Source of the DNA: an uncultured Ruminococcus sp.
GTDB taxonomy: Bacteria; Bacillota; Clostridia; Oscillospirales; Ruminococcaceae
Direction: 5' to 3'
DNA: 36,146 bases
Assembly (NCBI GenBank): GCA_947169885.1
Contig: CAMVRM010000034.1
Span: 1-36,146, forward strand
Under the pieces are notes generated by a model. It was not told the DNA's origin and searched no databases. It saw only the letters and a program-made list of their open reading frames with translations. The translations under genes were made by a program, and so were the position numbers. This document shows, in pieces, positions 13,799 through 21,550 of this stretch; positions within the stretch are counted from its first letter, which is position 1; every line of letters begins with the position of its first letter.

Positions 13799-14968
13799 TT
13801 ATTTCGACTTGAAGATATTGAAAATATCGTCGTAGTAAGTCGGGTTGTCAGCAGCCTTAACGCCTGCTCTGTGGTTAGCCTCAGCCTGTTCCTTAGCGTT
13901 TTCCTCAGCTCTGTTAGGTCTTGCAGGAGCAGCGTTGTTCATCGCAGCATTATTCAGAGCAGCAGGCTCAATGGGCTGAACTTTTTCCTGAATATCAGCC
14001 TTTCTTTCAGCAGCGCCGTCAAAGTCAGCAGCGATAACAGTTACGTAAACTTCATCACTCATGTTGCTGTCATAGCCGTTACCGAAGATGATCTCTGCGT
14101 CCTCGTCAACAGCCTCGGTGATAGCCTGTGTCAGCTCATCGATCTCGTCAACAACGATGTCCTCGCTCATGGTTATGTTAACAAGCAGTCTCTTTGCGCC
14201 TGCAACGGAAGTTTCCAGCAGATCGCTCTTGATGACCTGAGCCACAACATCGGGAACTTTGTCTTTGCCCTGACCGTGACCGATAGCCATGTGTGCAAAG
14301 CCTGCGTCCTTGATTATCGTGGTAATATCAGCAAAGTCAACGTTTATCTCATCGTGTCTTGTGATTATCTCGGCGATAGAGATAACATCAGTCTTTAATA
14401 CCTCATCAGAAAGAGCATAGCTCTGTTTCATGGTGAGTTTCTGACCTGTTGCGAGCAGGTTCTGGTTCGGGATAACGATAAGTGCGTCAACATTTTCGAG
14501 CAGTTTTGCGATGCCCTGTTCAGCCTTATCCATTTTCTTTGCGCCCTCGAATTTGAAAGGCTTGGAAACTACTGCAATGGTAAGCTTTTCCATATCGTGA
14601 GCGATCTTTGCAACAACAGGTGCAGCACCCGTTCCTGTTCCGCCGCCCATACCTGCGGTGATGAACACCATGTCAGCGTCCCTTATCACCTCGCTGATCT
14701 CGTCCTGGCTCTCGATAGCCGAAGCCTCGCCGACCTCGGGCTTTGCACCTGCGCCAAGTCCGTGAGTCTGCTTAGGTCCTATCTGTATCTTTTCCTGAGC
14801 CTTTGAGTTTTTGAGTGCCTGTATATCGGTGTTGATAGCAATATAATCAACATTTCCGATGATACCGGTATCGGCGATGCTGTTGAGCGCATTTCCGCCG
14901 CCGCCGCCAACTCCGATGACCTTGATCTTAGCTCCTTCTACCGGAGCTTCAACATACTCGTAAGCCAT
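13799..14968 (-). CDS. ftsZ: Cell division protein FtsZ
   Basis: This 389-residue tubulin-like GTPase polymerises at midcell into the Z-ring. The GTP-binding signature GGGTGTG is at residues 108-114, and the T7-loop motif INVDFADI completes the active site of the neighbouring subunit. The linker (about 320-370) is Ala/Asn/Glu-rich. The C-terminal peptide reads [12 protein letters not shown], which departs from the usual IPxFLR-type peptide that binds FtsA, ZipA or SepF; no ftsA is present in this cluster. The ATG at 14968 is preferred because AGGAGG lies nine bases before it; the in-frame ATG at 14977 abuts that site. Confidence 0.97.
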   Translation of the reverse strand: MAYEYVEAPVEGAKIKVIGVGGGGGNALNSIADTGIIGNVDYIAINTDIQALKNSKAQEKIQIGPKQTHGLGAGAKPEVGEASAIESQDEISEVIRDADMVFITAGMGGGTGTGAAPVVAKIAHDMEKLTIAVVSKPFKFEGAKKMDKAEQGIAKLLENVDALIVIPNQNLLATGQKLTMKQSYALSDEVLKTDVISIAEIITRHDEINVDFADITTIIKDAGFAHMAIGHGQGKDKVPDVVAQVIKSDLLETSVAGAKRLLVNITMSEDIVVDEIDELTQAITEAVDEDAEIIFGNGYDSNMSDEVYVTVIAADFDGAAERKADIQEKVQPIEPAALNNAAMNNAAPARPNRAEENAKEQAEANHRAGVKAADNPTYYDDIFNIFKSK

Positions 14969-15032
14969 GTTCAACATCCTCCTGTTTTACCGCTTTATTA
15001 CTGTAAAATATTTTTTTGCTTTTACACAAGCC

Positions 15033-15071
15033 TTGCGCCGCTTTGCACGAACTGTCCAAATTTCGGCGCAA
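15033..15071 (-). promoter_or_regulatory. Leader hairpin upstream of ftsZ
   Basis: TTGCGCCG (15033-15040) and CGGCGCAA (15064-15071) form a perfect 8-bp GC-rich stem around a 23-base loop. It lies in the predicted ftsZ leader, about 65 bases upstream of the start codon. Confidence 0.45.
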
Positions 15072-15087
15072 TAGTCAATATACTATT

Positions 15088-15116
15088 ATAATAACACAAA
15101 AAAGCCGTATTGTAAA
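15088..15116 (-). promoter_or_regulatory. Possible ftsZ promoter
   Basis: On the minus strand TTTACA (15116-15111), a 17-base spacer and TATTAT (15093-15088); an overlapping TATAAT at 15090-15085 has no good -35. It would let ftsZ be transcribed independently of the upstream cluster. Confidence 0.5.
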
Positions 15117-15200
15117 GTGGTTGAAATGTCAATCGCCAAATTTTAGCTAAATGCACAATCTCTGCCACACATTTTCGCTTTATTTTTGTGCAATCAGTCA

Positions 15201-16271
15201 TTACCAGCCGCCGTAATCGGTATAATCATCGTAGTTGTAATCACCGTAACCGTAATCGGTATAACCGCCGTCATAGGTCTGTTCTCCCCAGCCGTAATCG
15301 GTATAACCGCCGTCATTATTATAATTATACTGATCCCACGTCTGAGTGCCGTCTGCCGCCTGATCGGGCGTGCTGCTGTCTGCCGCCGAGCTGTTGTCTG
15401 AGCGTGACTCGGTGCTTGCCGTCTGCGGAATATCCGTCTTTTTCGGCAAAGTCGACACACTTTTATCGCTGGGATTGAACCACACTGTTCCCTCGTAAGT
15501 CTGAGGGAGCTGTGTTTCGATGACCGCCTGAATATATCTGAGTTTTATGTCGAGGTCGACTGCGCTTCCCAGTTCTATCTGTATCCTGCCGTCATAGATA
15601 AGCTTGATATTCGTTCTGTCGGTGATGTCGATCTTTGCTATCTTCCTGAAATTCAGGCTGTCCAGCACATCGAACAGGTCTTTTATTATAACAGCTTTCT
15701 GTTCGTCAGACGAAACAGCCTCAGTTCCTGCGGTTATGGGAAGTTTTGGGTACTCGCCCGTGTCCTCGTCAGGTTCGGCATCGGTGTTATCAAGCCCCAC
15801 AAGTTCATAGCCAACGATGACGGGGAGCAGTTTATCACGCTCGTGATTTTGTATATCAAGCAGTCTTCCCGAGGAAGACACGGTGCAGTAACCGCCCTCA
15901 TATTCTATCTGAGCCTTGCGCTTTGCTTCTGCGATGTTAATAACAAGCCCATCGGGATAATCTTTTATGACCTCCACCGAGTCGATGTAAACAAGGTTAT
16001 CTTTAAGGCGCTTTTCAATGAAGTCGGTGTTGAGCCTTATAAGGTTCTGACCCGGGACAAGACCGCCCACCTGCAATATCTGTTCGGGGGCGTAAAGGCT
16101 TGAACCGTTTATCGACAGACCCGTTGGCGACAGGTTAAAAAAGACGTTCACGCTGAGCAGCGACCCGACAGCTGCGATAACGGCAGCGCCGAGTGTCAGA
16201 TATAGATTAACGGTACTTCGGCGGCGCACCTGTCTGACGACTGTCGAAGTATATTTTTTTTGTTCTTCCAT
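15201..16271 (-). CDS. ftsQ: Cell division protein FtsQ/DivIB with Tyr-rich tail
   Basis: This 356-residue bitopic divisome protein has a short basic cytoplasmic N-terminus, a transmembrane segment at about 22-46, a POTRA-like domain (about 48-118) and a beta domain with an acidic insertion. In known systems FtsQ/DivIB bridges FtsL and DivIC and activates septal synthesis. The last 45 residues are unusual: 12 Tyr, 3 Trp, 10 Gly and 9 Asp in GGYTDYGWG-like repeats, encoded by repeated GTAATCGGTATA words at about 15207-15306. This tail follows a Ser/Thr/Asp-rich spacer and lies outside the membrane. The start follows AGAAGG. Family I element B lies directly upstream, separating the gene from murA. 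Confidence 0.88.
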   Translation of the reverse strand: MEEQKKYTSTVVRQVRRRSTVNLYLTLGAAVIAAVGSLLSVNVFFNLSPTGLSINGSSLYAPEQILQVGGLVPGQNLIRLNTDFIEKRLKDNLVYIDSVEVIKDYPDGLVINIAEAKRKAQIEYEGGYCTVSSSGRLLDIQNHERDKLLPVIVGYELVGLDNTDAEPDEDTGEYPKLPITAGTEAVSSDEQKAVIIKDLFDVLDSLNFRKIAKIDITDRTNIKLIYDGRIQIELGSAVDLDIKLRYIQAVIETQLPQTYEGTVWFNPSDKSVSTLPKKTDIPQTASTESRSDNSSAADSSTPDQAADGTQTWDQYNYNNDGGYTDYGWGEQTYDGGYTDYGYGDYNYDDYTDYGGW

Positions 16272-16296
16272 TTCCTTCTATTTTCCTTACAATTCC

Positions 16297-16347
16297 GTAT
16301 TATATAATAAATACCGCCGCAGGCGCACCTTATTTCTTATCTCTTAT
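16297..16347. repeat. 51-bp direct repeat, left copy flanking element B
   Basis: This 51-bp sequence, starting GTATTATATAATAAATACC, recurs at 16742-16792 with one mismatch (GCCGCAGG versus GCCACAGG). It ends in TTATTTCTTATCTCTTAT, the same heptamer-type tract that follows the right copy. It is too long for an ordinary target-site duplication. Confidence 0.8.
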
Positions 16348-16354
16348 TTCTTAT

Positions 16355-16743
16355 ACTATAAATGAGCATATTTGACAATTTGCACAAAAGTGAACCTTTG
16401 GACTGCTTTTGATGTGTCGCTTCATTTGTTAGCTGTTCAAAAGTATTTCCTCGGACTATTTTTGATATGCCGCTTCATTTGTTAGCTGTTCATAAGTATT
16501 TCCTCGGACTATTTTGGATGTGCCGCTTCATTTGTCGCTCGTTCGCCGCTGGGCTCACATTGCACAAAGGTAAGCAAGCCGCTCGTAAGGGATAGCCGTG
16601 GTCGGTTTATTTGTTGCGAGCGGCTTGATTTTGAATGGAGCTCTGCTCCAAACCTCGCCGGTCTAGCGCGACCGGAGCGCGCTAAGTCGCTTACGCGCAA
16701 TTCCGCTTCATTTGTATATTTTAACAAAATCGCTCATTATAGT
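16355..16743. mobile_element. Palindromic MITE-like element, long copy (family I, copy B)
   Basis: This is a 389-bp element with ends ACTATAAATGAGC (16355-16367) and GCTCATTATAGT (16732-16743). Relative to the copies at 91 and 35831 it is inverted. It contains three CGCTTCATTTG motifs exactly 53 bp apart (16418, 16471, 16524), the start of a tandem array. A long-range hairpin CAAGCCGCTCG/CGAGCGGCTTG spans about 16575-16628, and GGAGCTCTGCTCC and GCGCG-rich inverted repeats lie further on. It has split the dcw cluster between murA and ftsQ. No transposase is present; the open frame inside is not protein-coding. Confidence 0.75.
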
Positions 16744-16792
16744 ATTATATAATAAATACCGCCACAGGCGCACCTTATTTCTTATCTCTTAT
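16742..16792. repeat. 51-bp direct repeat, right copy flanking element B
   Basis: This is the partner of 16297-16347, with 50 of 51 bases identical. It overlaps the last two bases of the element end. The pair may record a local duplication or a recombination event at the insertion site. Confidence 0.8.
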
Positions 16793-16842
16793 CTCTTATC
16801 TCTTATCTCTTATCTCTTATTTCTTATCTCTTATTTCTTATT
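16779..16842. repeat. Heptamer microsatellite beside the murA stop
   Basis: About nine units of CTTATCT/CTTATTT with a 7-bp period (ATAAGAG or AGATAAG on the minus strand) end just at the murA stop codon. About three units lie at 16331-16353. Such tracts can change length by slippage; here they are non-coding. Confidence 0.8.
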
Positions 16843-16844
16843 TT

Positions 16845-18098
16845 TTATAGTCTGCTTGCTTTTGCGCCAAGAGCCGAAAGAGCCGTTTCGATCGAATCGT
16901 AACCTCGGTCGATAAGTTCGGCGTTTGAGATGAGCGTTTCGCCCTCGGCTGCACACGCCGCCGCACAAAGCGCCGCCCCTCCACGCAGGTCGGGAGCAAC
17001 GACTGCCGCACCCGAAAGCGACTTCACACCTCTTACGACTGCCACACGTCCCTCGGTGCGTATGTCCGCACCCATTCGCATAAGTTCGTCAACGTGCCGA
17101 AAACGATTCTCGAAGATGTCCTCGACAAAAACGCTCGTACCCTGCGCCCGTGTCAGTGCCGCCATGACTATCGCCTGCGCATCGGTCGGAAAGCCCGGGT
17201 AAGGACTGGTGCGGATATTCCTCACTGCCCTCATTCTCTCGGGCGCTGCAAGAAACAGCCCGTCAGACGTTTCAGCCGTTTTACAGCCTGCCTGTTGCAT
17301 GACGCTTATCACTGCTTCAAGTTCAGCCGCCGAAGCGCCCCTTACAAGCACCTCTCCGCCCGTTGCCGCCGCCGCACACATATAGGTAGCAGCCGCTATC
17401 CTGTCGGGCATGACCGTGTATTCACAGCCGTGAAGTTCGTTCACTCCCCTGACTGTCACTGTCGGACTTCCTGCGCCGATTATCTTTGCACCGCACTTGT
17501 TGAGAAACGCCGCAAGATCGGCTATCTCAGGTTCACGGGCGGCGTTTGAAATGACCGTTTCGCCCTCAGCCCTGCAAGCAGCAAGCATGATATTCTCGGT
17601 CGCACCGACTGACGGGAATGACAGCGCAATGCGTTCGCCGTGAAGCCTGCCTTTGCATTTGCAGACAAGCCGTCCGTGGCTCTCGGTTATCGAAGTACCC
17701 ATAGCCCTGAGCGCCGAAAGGTGCAGGTCTATCGGTCTGGGTCCAAGTTCACAGCCGCCCGGAAAGCTGAGTTCGCATTCGCCCGTTCTGCCGAGCAGCG
17801 CCCCTAAAAATACTATGGACGAGCGCATCAGCCGCATGAGCATATCCGATATGCAGCAGCCGCACAAGTCCTCTGCATTGATGTGTATGTCGCCGTCTTT
17901 GAGCCTGCATTTGCAGCCCAGCGCCGACATTATCCTCAAAGCTGCGTAAACGTCCGAAAGCGCCGGGCAGCGGTGTAAAACAGTTTCGCCGCCGCACAGC
18001 ACAGCCGCACTGAGTATCGGCAGAATGCTGTTTTTTGCGCCTTGTATTTCAAGTTCGCCGCTGAGCCGTCTGCCGCCCTCTATTCTTATTGCCTGCAT
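16845..18098 (-). CDS. murA: UDP-N-acetylglucosamine 1-carboxyvinyltransferase
   Basis: This 417-residue enzyme makes the first committed step of peptidoglycan synthesis, transferring enolpyruvate from PEP to UDP-GlcNAc in the cytoplasm. It shows the substrate-binding GAKNS (Lys22, Asn23) and the catalytic-loop Cys116 in GGCELGPRP, equivalent to E. coli Cys115, the residue alkylated by fosfomycin. The ATG at 18098 follows AGGTGG by six bases; an in-frame ATG 24 bases upstream lacks a site. A 7-bp inverted repeat (ATGTACC/GGTACAT, 18100-18122) surrounds the ribosome binding site and might mask it. Low-GC Gram-positives often carry two MurA copies, so another may exist elsewhere. Confidence 0.95.
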   Translation of the reverse strand: MQAIRIEGGRRLSGELEIQGAKNSILPILSAAVLCGGETVLHRCPALSDVYAALRIMSALGCKCRLKDGDIHINAEDLCGCCISDMLMRLMRSSIVFLGALLGRTGECELSFPGGCELGPRPIDLHLSALRAMGTSITESHGRLVCKCKGRLHGERIALSFPSVGATENIMLAACRAEGETVISNAAREPEIADLAAFLNKCGAKIIGAGSPTVTVRGVNELHGCEYTVMPDRIAAATYMCAAAATGGEVLVRGASAAELEAVISVMQQAGCKTAETSDGLFLAAPERMRAVRNIRTSPYPGFPTDAQAIVMAALTRAQGTSVFVEDIFENRFRHVDELMRMGADIRTEGRVAVVRGVKSLSGAAVVAPDLRGGAALCAAACAAEGETLISNAELIDRGYDSIETALSALGAKASRL

Positions 18099-18164
18099 TA
18101 TGTACCACCTCACATGGTACATTTTATGCTTTTTTAGCAGAAATTGTTAAGACTGTTATGGCTG

Positions 18165-19025
18165 TTATGGCTGGAAAGTAACAACATCCGATACGAACAT
18201 GAGTGCAGGGATAGTCGGCAGTTCAACGCTCCCGAACAGCCTGCGCTTCATGCCTTTGGTCGAAAGCACCAGAGAAGTTACGGCTTTATCGAACTCCTCA
18301 TCGGTCAGTCCCTCTTTATTGACAAGAATATCCACTTTGACAGTTTTGCTGGAAAACGCCGAAACTTCGGTGTTTTTGTCAACAGATGCCGAGTAAACGA
18401 TGTTGTTCTTGTGGTCGCCGCCGTTTGCTACGGCATAATCGCCCAGCTTAACGGTAAAAGGTGTAAGGTTTCTCACATTGAACGAAACTGTGCATATGCG
18501 GTAACTCTTGCTGAGGTCGCTTGACATTGCGTTTATGTTGTATACGTTGTAATTTGAGAGTACCTCGGACTTATACTGAGTAACTCCCTTTCTTGCAAAA
18601 ATATCTTCATATCGGCAGCCGCCCTCGCTGTCGTTCGCCGAGAATATGGGCGGCGCAAAAAGCAGAGCGCCCACAAACAGCACACAAGCCGCAACAATAA
18701 GTGTTATGAGCCTGCGCCTTGCAACGTAAGTGCCTTTTATCTTAACGCCGCGATCAAGGCTGTTTTCGGCGATCGCCCTTTCACGCTTTGTTTTGGTGAA
18801 CTCTTCGTAAAGCTGTTCACCGTCGAGCGGCATATCTTTTTCGGGATCGTGAGCTGTGAAAACGATGTCCCTGTGCTGGGTCGCTTCGGCAAAATCCGTC
18901 TTAGGCTTGGTAACGATACCGTCCATAGCGTTCTTGCGGTCGAAAGCGTTAAGGTCTTTTGCCTGCTTGTCCGTAAGATTGTTAAGGTCGGGGGTCGAGA
19001 TCGAATTCATATTTCCGTGTGCCAT
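18165..19025 (-). CDS. Unknown single-pass membrane protein in the dcw cluster
   Basis: I do not recognise a family for this 286-residue protein. It has a hydrophilic cytoplasmic N-terminus (about 1-103), a positively charged stop (ARRRLITLI), one transmembrane segment (about 105-126) and an external domain of about 160 residues with beta-type periodicity (YRICTVSFNVRNLTPFTVKL), possibly an immunoglobulin-like fold. Between murG (36 bases upstream) and murA (66 bases downstream) it is probably in the same transcript. Topology like FtsQ, FtsL or DivIC suggests a divisome or wall-synthesis accessory role; this is inference from position and shape alone. AAGGAAGG precedes its ATG. Confidence 0.75.
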   Translation of the reverse strand: MAHGNMNSISTPDLNNLTDKQAKDLNAFDRKNAMDGIVTKPKTDFAEATQHRDIVFTAHDPEKDMPLDGEQLYEEFTKTKRERAIAENSLDRGVKIKGTYVARRRLITLIVAACVLFVGALLFAPPIFSANDSEGGCRYEDIFARKGVTQYKSEVLSNYNVYNINAMSSDLSKSYRICTVSFNVRNLTPFTVKLGDYAVANGGDHKNNIVYSASVDKNTEVSAFSSKTVKVDILVNKEGLTDEEFDKAVTSLVLSTKGMKRRLFGSVELPTIPALMFVSDVVTFQP

Positions 19026-19061
19026 CGGCAGTGTCCTTCCTTTAAACGTTCAAAAAGCGTT

Positions 19062-20195
19062 TTATTCCTTGATTATCGGTCTTAGTGCGTTATAGATCCT
19101 GTCATTGGTGTCGGATATATACAGTTTTGCGGCGTTTTCAGAGAGTGCCGCAAGCTTTGCCCTGTTATCAAGCAGGCTCTTGACCGTATTTATGAGCCAT
19201 TCGCCTGTCAGGTCTTTCTGCTCGATAACGATCGCCGCTCCTGCTTTTTGAAGCACCATTCCGTTGTGATACTGATGATTGCCTGCAACTATCGGCGAGG
19301 GAACGAGTATCGAACCTCTGCCCATTGCTTCAAGTTCGGTGAGCGCATTCGCACCGCATCGTGAGATAACAAGATCAGCCGCCGCCATGCAGGTAGGCAT
19401 ATTGTTTATGTATTCCTTAACTATCAGGTTGGGATTGCCTTCAAGCTGAACTCCCCTTTCGGCAAGGCATTTCTCGAACTGAGTTTCTCTGCCGTTTCCG
19501 CCGTAAGAGTGGATATGGTTCACTTTGATGCCTGTTTTTTTATACCATTCTATAAGGTCAAGGACAGTTGAATTTATCGCTCCTGCGCCCAGACTTCCGC
19601 CTGTCGAGAGGATACATACCGTATCATTGTCAAAGCCCAGTTCACGCCTTGCCTGCTCTTTGGTTATCTTTGAAAAGCCGGAGCGTACAGGCAGACCTGT
19701 GACTGTGAACTTTATCTTCGGGTCAAGATATTTTCTTGCTTCTTCCACCGTCAGCATACAAACATCGGCATACTTTGAAAGCAGTTTGTTCGTGACCCCG
19801 GGGTAAGCGTTCTGTTCGTGGATAGCGGTCTTTATGCCCATTTTAGCCGCCTGACGGACGATAGGTCCTGCAACATAGCCGCCCGTTCCGATAACGATAT
19901 TCGGCTTGAAATCGTTGATTATCTCCCTTGAACGTGAACCTGTCTTTATAAGGCAGGCAGCCGCATGGAGATTGCGCTTTATGTTCTCGCCGCTTATCCT
20001 GCGCTGAAAGCCCTCTACCTGAATGGGATAGAACTTGTAGCCTGCCTGCGGCACAAGCTTTGCCTCCAGCTTTTCGGGATTCCCTGCGAACGCAAATTCA
20101 GCGTCGGGGTGATGCGACTTTATTACCTCGGCGATAGCAAGTGCAGGATTGACGTGACCTGCTGTTCCGCCGCCTGCAAGCAATACTCTAAGCAT
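19062..20195 (-). CDS. murG: MurG N-acetylglucosaminyltransferase
   Basis: This 377-residue membrane-associated GT-B glycosyltransferase adds GlcNAc to lipid I, making lipid II on the inner face of the membrane. The N-terminal G-loop reads GGTAGHVNPALAIAE (residues 8-22), and the C-terminal donor site includes SRCGANALTELEAMGRGSILVPSP. Length is usual for the family. GGAGG precedes the ATG, and it starts 60 bases after ftsW, in the same direction. Confidence 0.96.
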   Translation of the reverse strand: MLRVLLAGGGTAGHVNPALAIAEVIKSHHPDAEFAFAGNPEKLEAKLVPQAGYKFYPIQVEGFQRRISGENIKRNLHAAACLIKTGSRSREIINDFKPNIVIGTGGYVAGPIVRQAAKMGIKTAIHEQNAYPGVTNKLLSKYADVCMLTVEEARKYLDPKIKFTVTGLPVRSGFSKITKEQARRELGFDNDTVCILSTGGSLGAGAINSTVLDLIEWYKKTGIKVNHIHSYGGNGRETQFEKCLAERGVQLEGNPNLIVKEYINNMPTCMAAADLVISRCGANALTELEAMGRGSILVPSPIVAGNHQYHNGMVLQKAGAAIVIEQKDLTGEWLINTVKSLLDNRAKLAALSENAAKLYISDTNDRIYNALRPIIKE

Positions 20196-20255
20196 TGTTA
20201 TTTTTCCTCCAATAGTTCAGAACTCGGTTTATTCGATTATTAAGTGCCGTAAGTT

Positions 20256-21527
20256 TTATGTCGATACTGTTGCACTCTCCGCAGGCTTTGTCTCGATCTT
20301 TTTCTTCTTGATGCGCTTTTTGAGCGTCTGACGTGAGATCGAAAGCATTATGCCCATTTCAAACATCTGCAAGATTATAGCCGTACCGCCTGCGCTGAAA
20401 AACGGGAGCGCAACGCCTGTGTTTGGGAAGCCGTTTGTGGCGACCATGATGTTGAGCAGTGCCTGAACGCCTATCTGTATGGTGATGCCAGTTCCGACAA
20501 GCATTCCGAAACGATCCCTTGCGCTTGTGGCTATCTGAAAGCCCTTGATTATGAACAGCACGAACAGAAGCACTACCACAAGTCCGCCCGCAAATCCGAG
20601 TTCCTCGCAGATAACGGCGAAAATGAAGTCGTTCTGAGATTCGGGAAGATAGAGATATTTCTGTCTTGATTCGCCGAAGCCAAGTCCGAACCAGCCGCCC
20701 GAACCGATAGCGAGCAGGCTCTCATAAGTCTGATGAGTGGTGTCTGCCGTGTCAGCCATGGGGTCTTTCCATGCGTGGTATCTTGTTAAGATGTAGCTGA
20801 ATTTTCCGCCGCCTTTTACTGCAAAAAGCACCACCAGTGCAATAAGTCCGAGAGTTCCCGAAACTGCCATGAACTGCCAGAAACGCTTTCTCGACATTCC
20901 GCTTGCGAACAGCATGGATATGCCGATTATCGTGAACAGCATGACCGCAGACATATGTCTTTGAAGCATCAGCACGCCGAAAACAAGTCCGAACGTGATA
21001 TAGAACGGGATATAGATATAGTACGGTCTTTTCTCGAATTTTTGGAAATTGACCGACAATATATAGGCGAAGATTATTATGAACGCTATTTTCAGCATTT
21101 CTGACGGCTGGAACGTAACACCCACTTTCGGAATGGTTATCCAGCGTTTTGCGCCTGCAACATCTATTCCCCGAAAAGCCGTGTAGATACACAGCACAAG
21201 CGACACTCCGAAGAATATATACGCTATTTTTGTGTTGAAAAAGAAATTGTAGTCAAGGAACGAGGCGACGAACATCGCCACCATACCTATACAGAAGCAC
21301 AGCGCCTGACGCTTTATGATATAAAAGCTGTCGCCGTTATGCTCCGAACGTGAAGATGCAAAGCTCGCCGAAAACATCATGAGCAGACCGAACGCACCCA
21401 GCAGTATAACAAGCCCGAAAAACGTAAGGTCTATCTCCGAGAGTATAAAGCGCAGATTGAGTTTGCTGCGCTTGCTTCCCGCCTGTTTAGGCGAGGGTGT
21501 TTTTTCTATTGTTGCTTTACTCGCCAT
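20256..21527 (-). CDS. ftsW: FtsW, SEDS peptidoglycan glycosyltransferase
   Basis: This 423-residue membrane protein has about ten transmembrane segments and belongs to the SEDS family that polymerises lipid II, here at the septum with the class B PBP encoded upstream. Family motifs include FQPSEMLKIAFIIIFAYIL, NDFIFAVICEELGF and FFSAGGTAIILQM. Both tails are basic (KKRIKKKK near the C-terminus). The start follows AAAGGAC. It lies 23 bases after the MraY-like gene; murD, often found between mraY and ftsW, is absent. Confidence 0.95.
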   Translation of the reverse strand: MASKATIEKTPSPKQAGSKRSKLNLRFILSEIDLTFFGLVILLGAFGLLMMFSASFASSRSEHNGDSFYIIKRQALCFCIGMVAMFVASFLDYNFFFNTKIAYIFFGVSLVLCIYTAFRGIDVAGAKRWITIPKVGVTFQPSEMLKIAFIIIFAYILSVNFQKFEKRPYYIYIPFYITFGLVFGVLMLQRHMSAVMLFTIIGISMLFASGMSRKRFWQFMAVSGTLGLIALVVLFAVKGGGKFSYILTRYHAWKDPMADTADTTHQTYESLLAIGSGGWFGLGFGESRQKYLYLPESQNDFIFAVICEELGFAGGLVVVLLFVLFIIKGFQIATSARDRFGMLVGTGITIQIGVQALLNIMVATNGFPNTGVALPFFSAGGTAIILQMFEMGIMLSISRQTLKKRIKKKKIETKPAESATVST

Positions 21528-21550
21528 TTTGCTGTCCTTTCATAAAGCCG

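Noticed and set aside
16418-16536. CRISPR-like appearance of the 53-bp spaced repeats
   Set aside because: The whole 53-bp unit is repeated, not a short repeat with unique spacers, and no cas genes are present.
16509-16727. Conserved 60-70 residue open frame inside family I copies B and C (also 35864-36061)
   Set aside because: Aligned codon by codon, about nine of ten base differences between the two copies change the amino acid, no ribosome binding site is present, and the frame follows the element hairpins. The frame is open by composition, not by selection.
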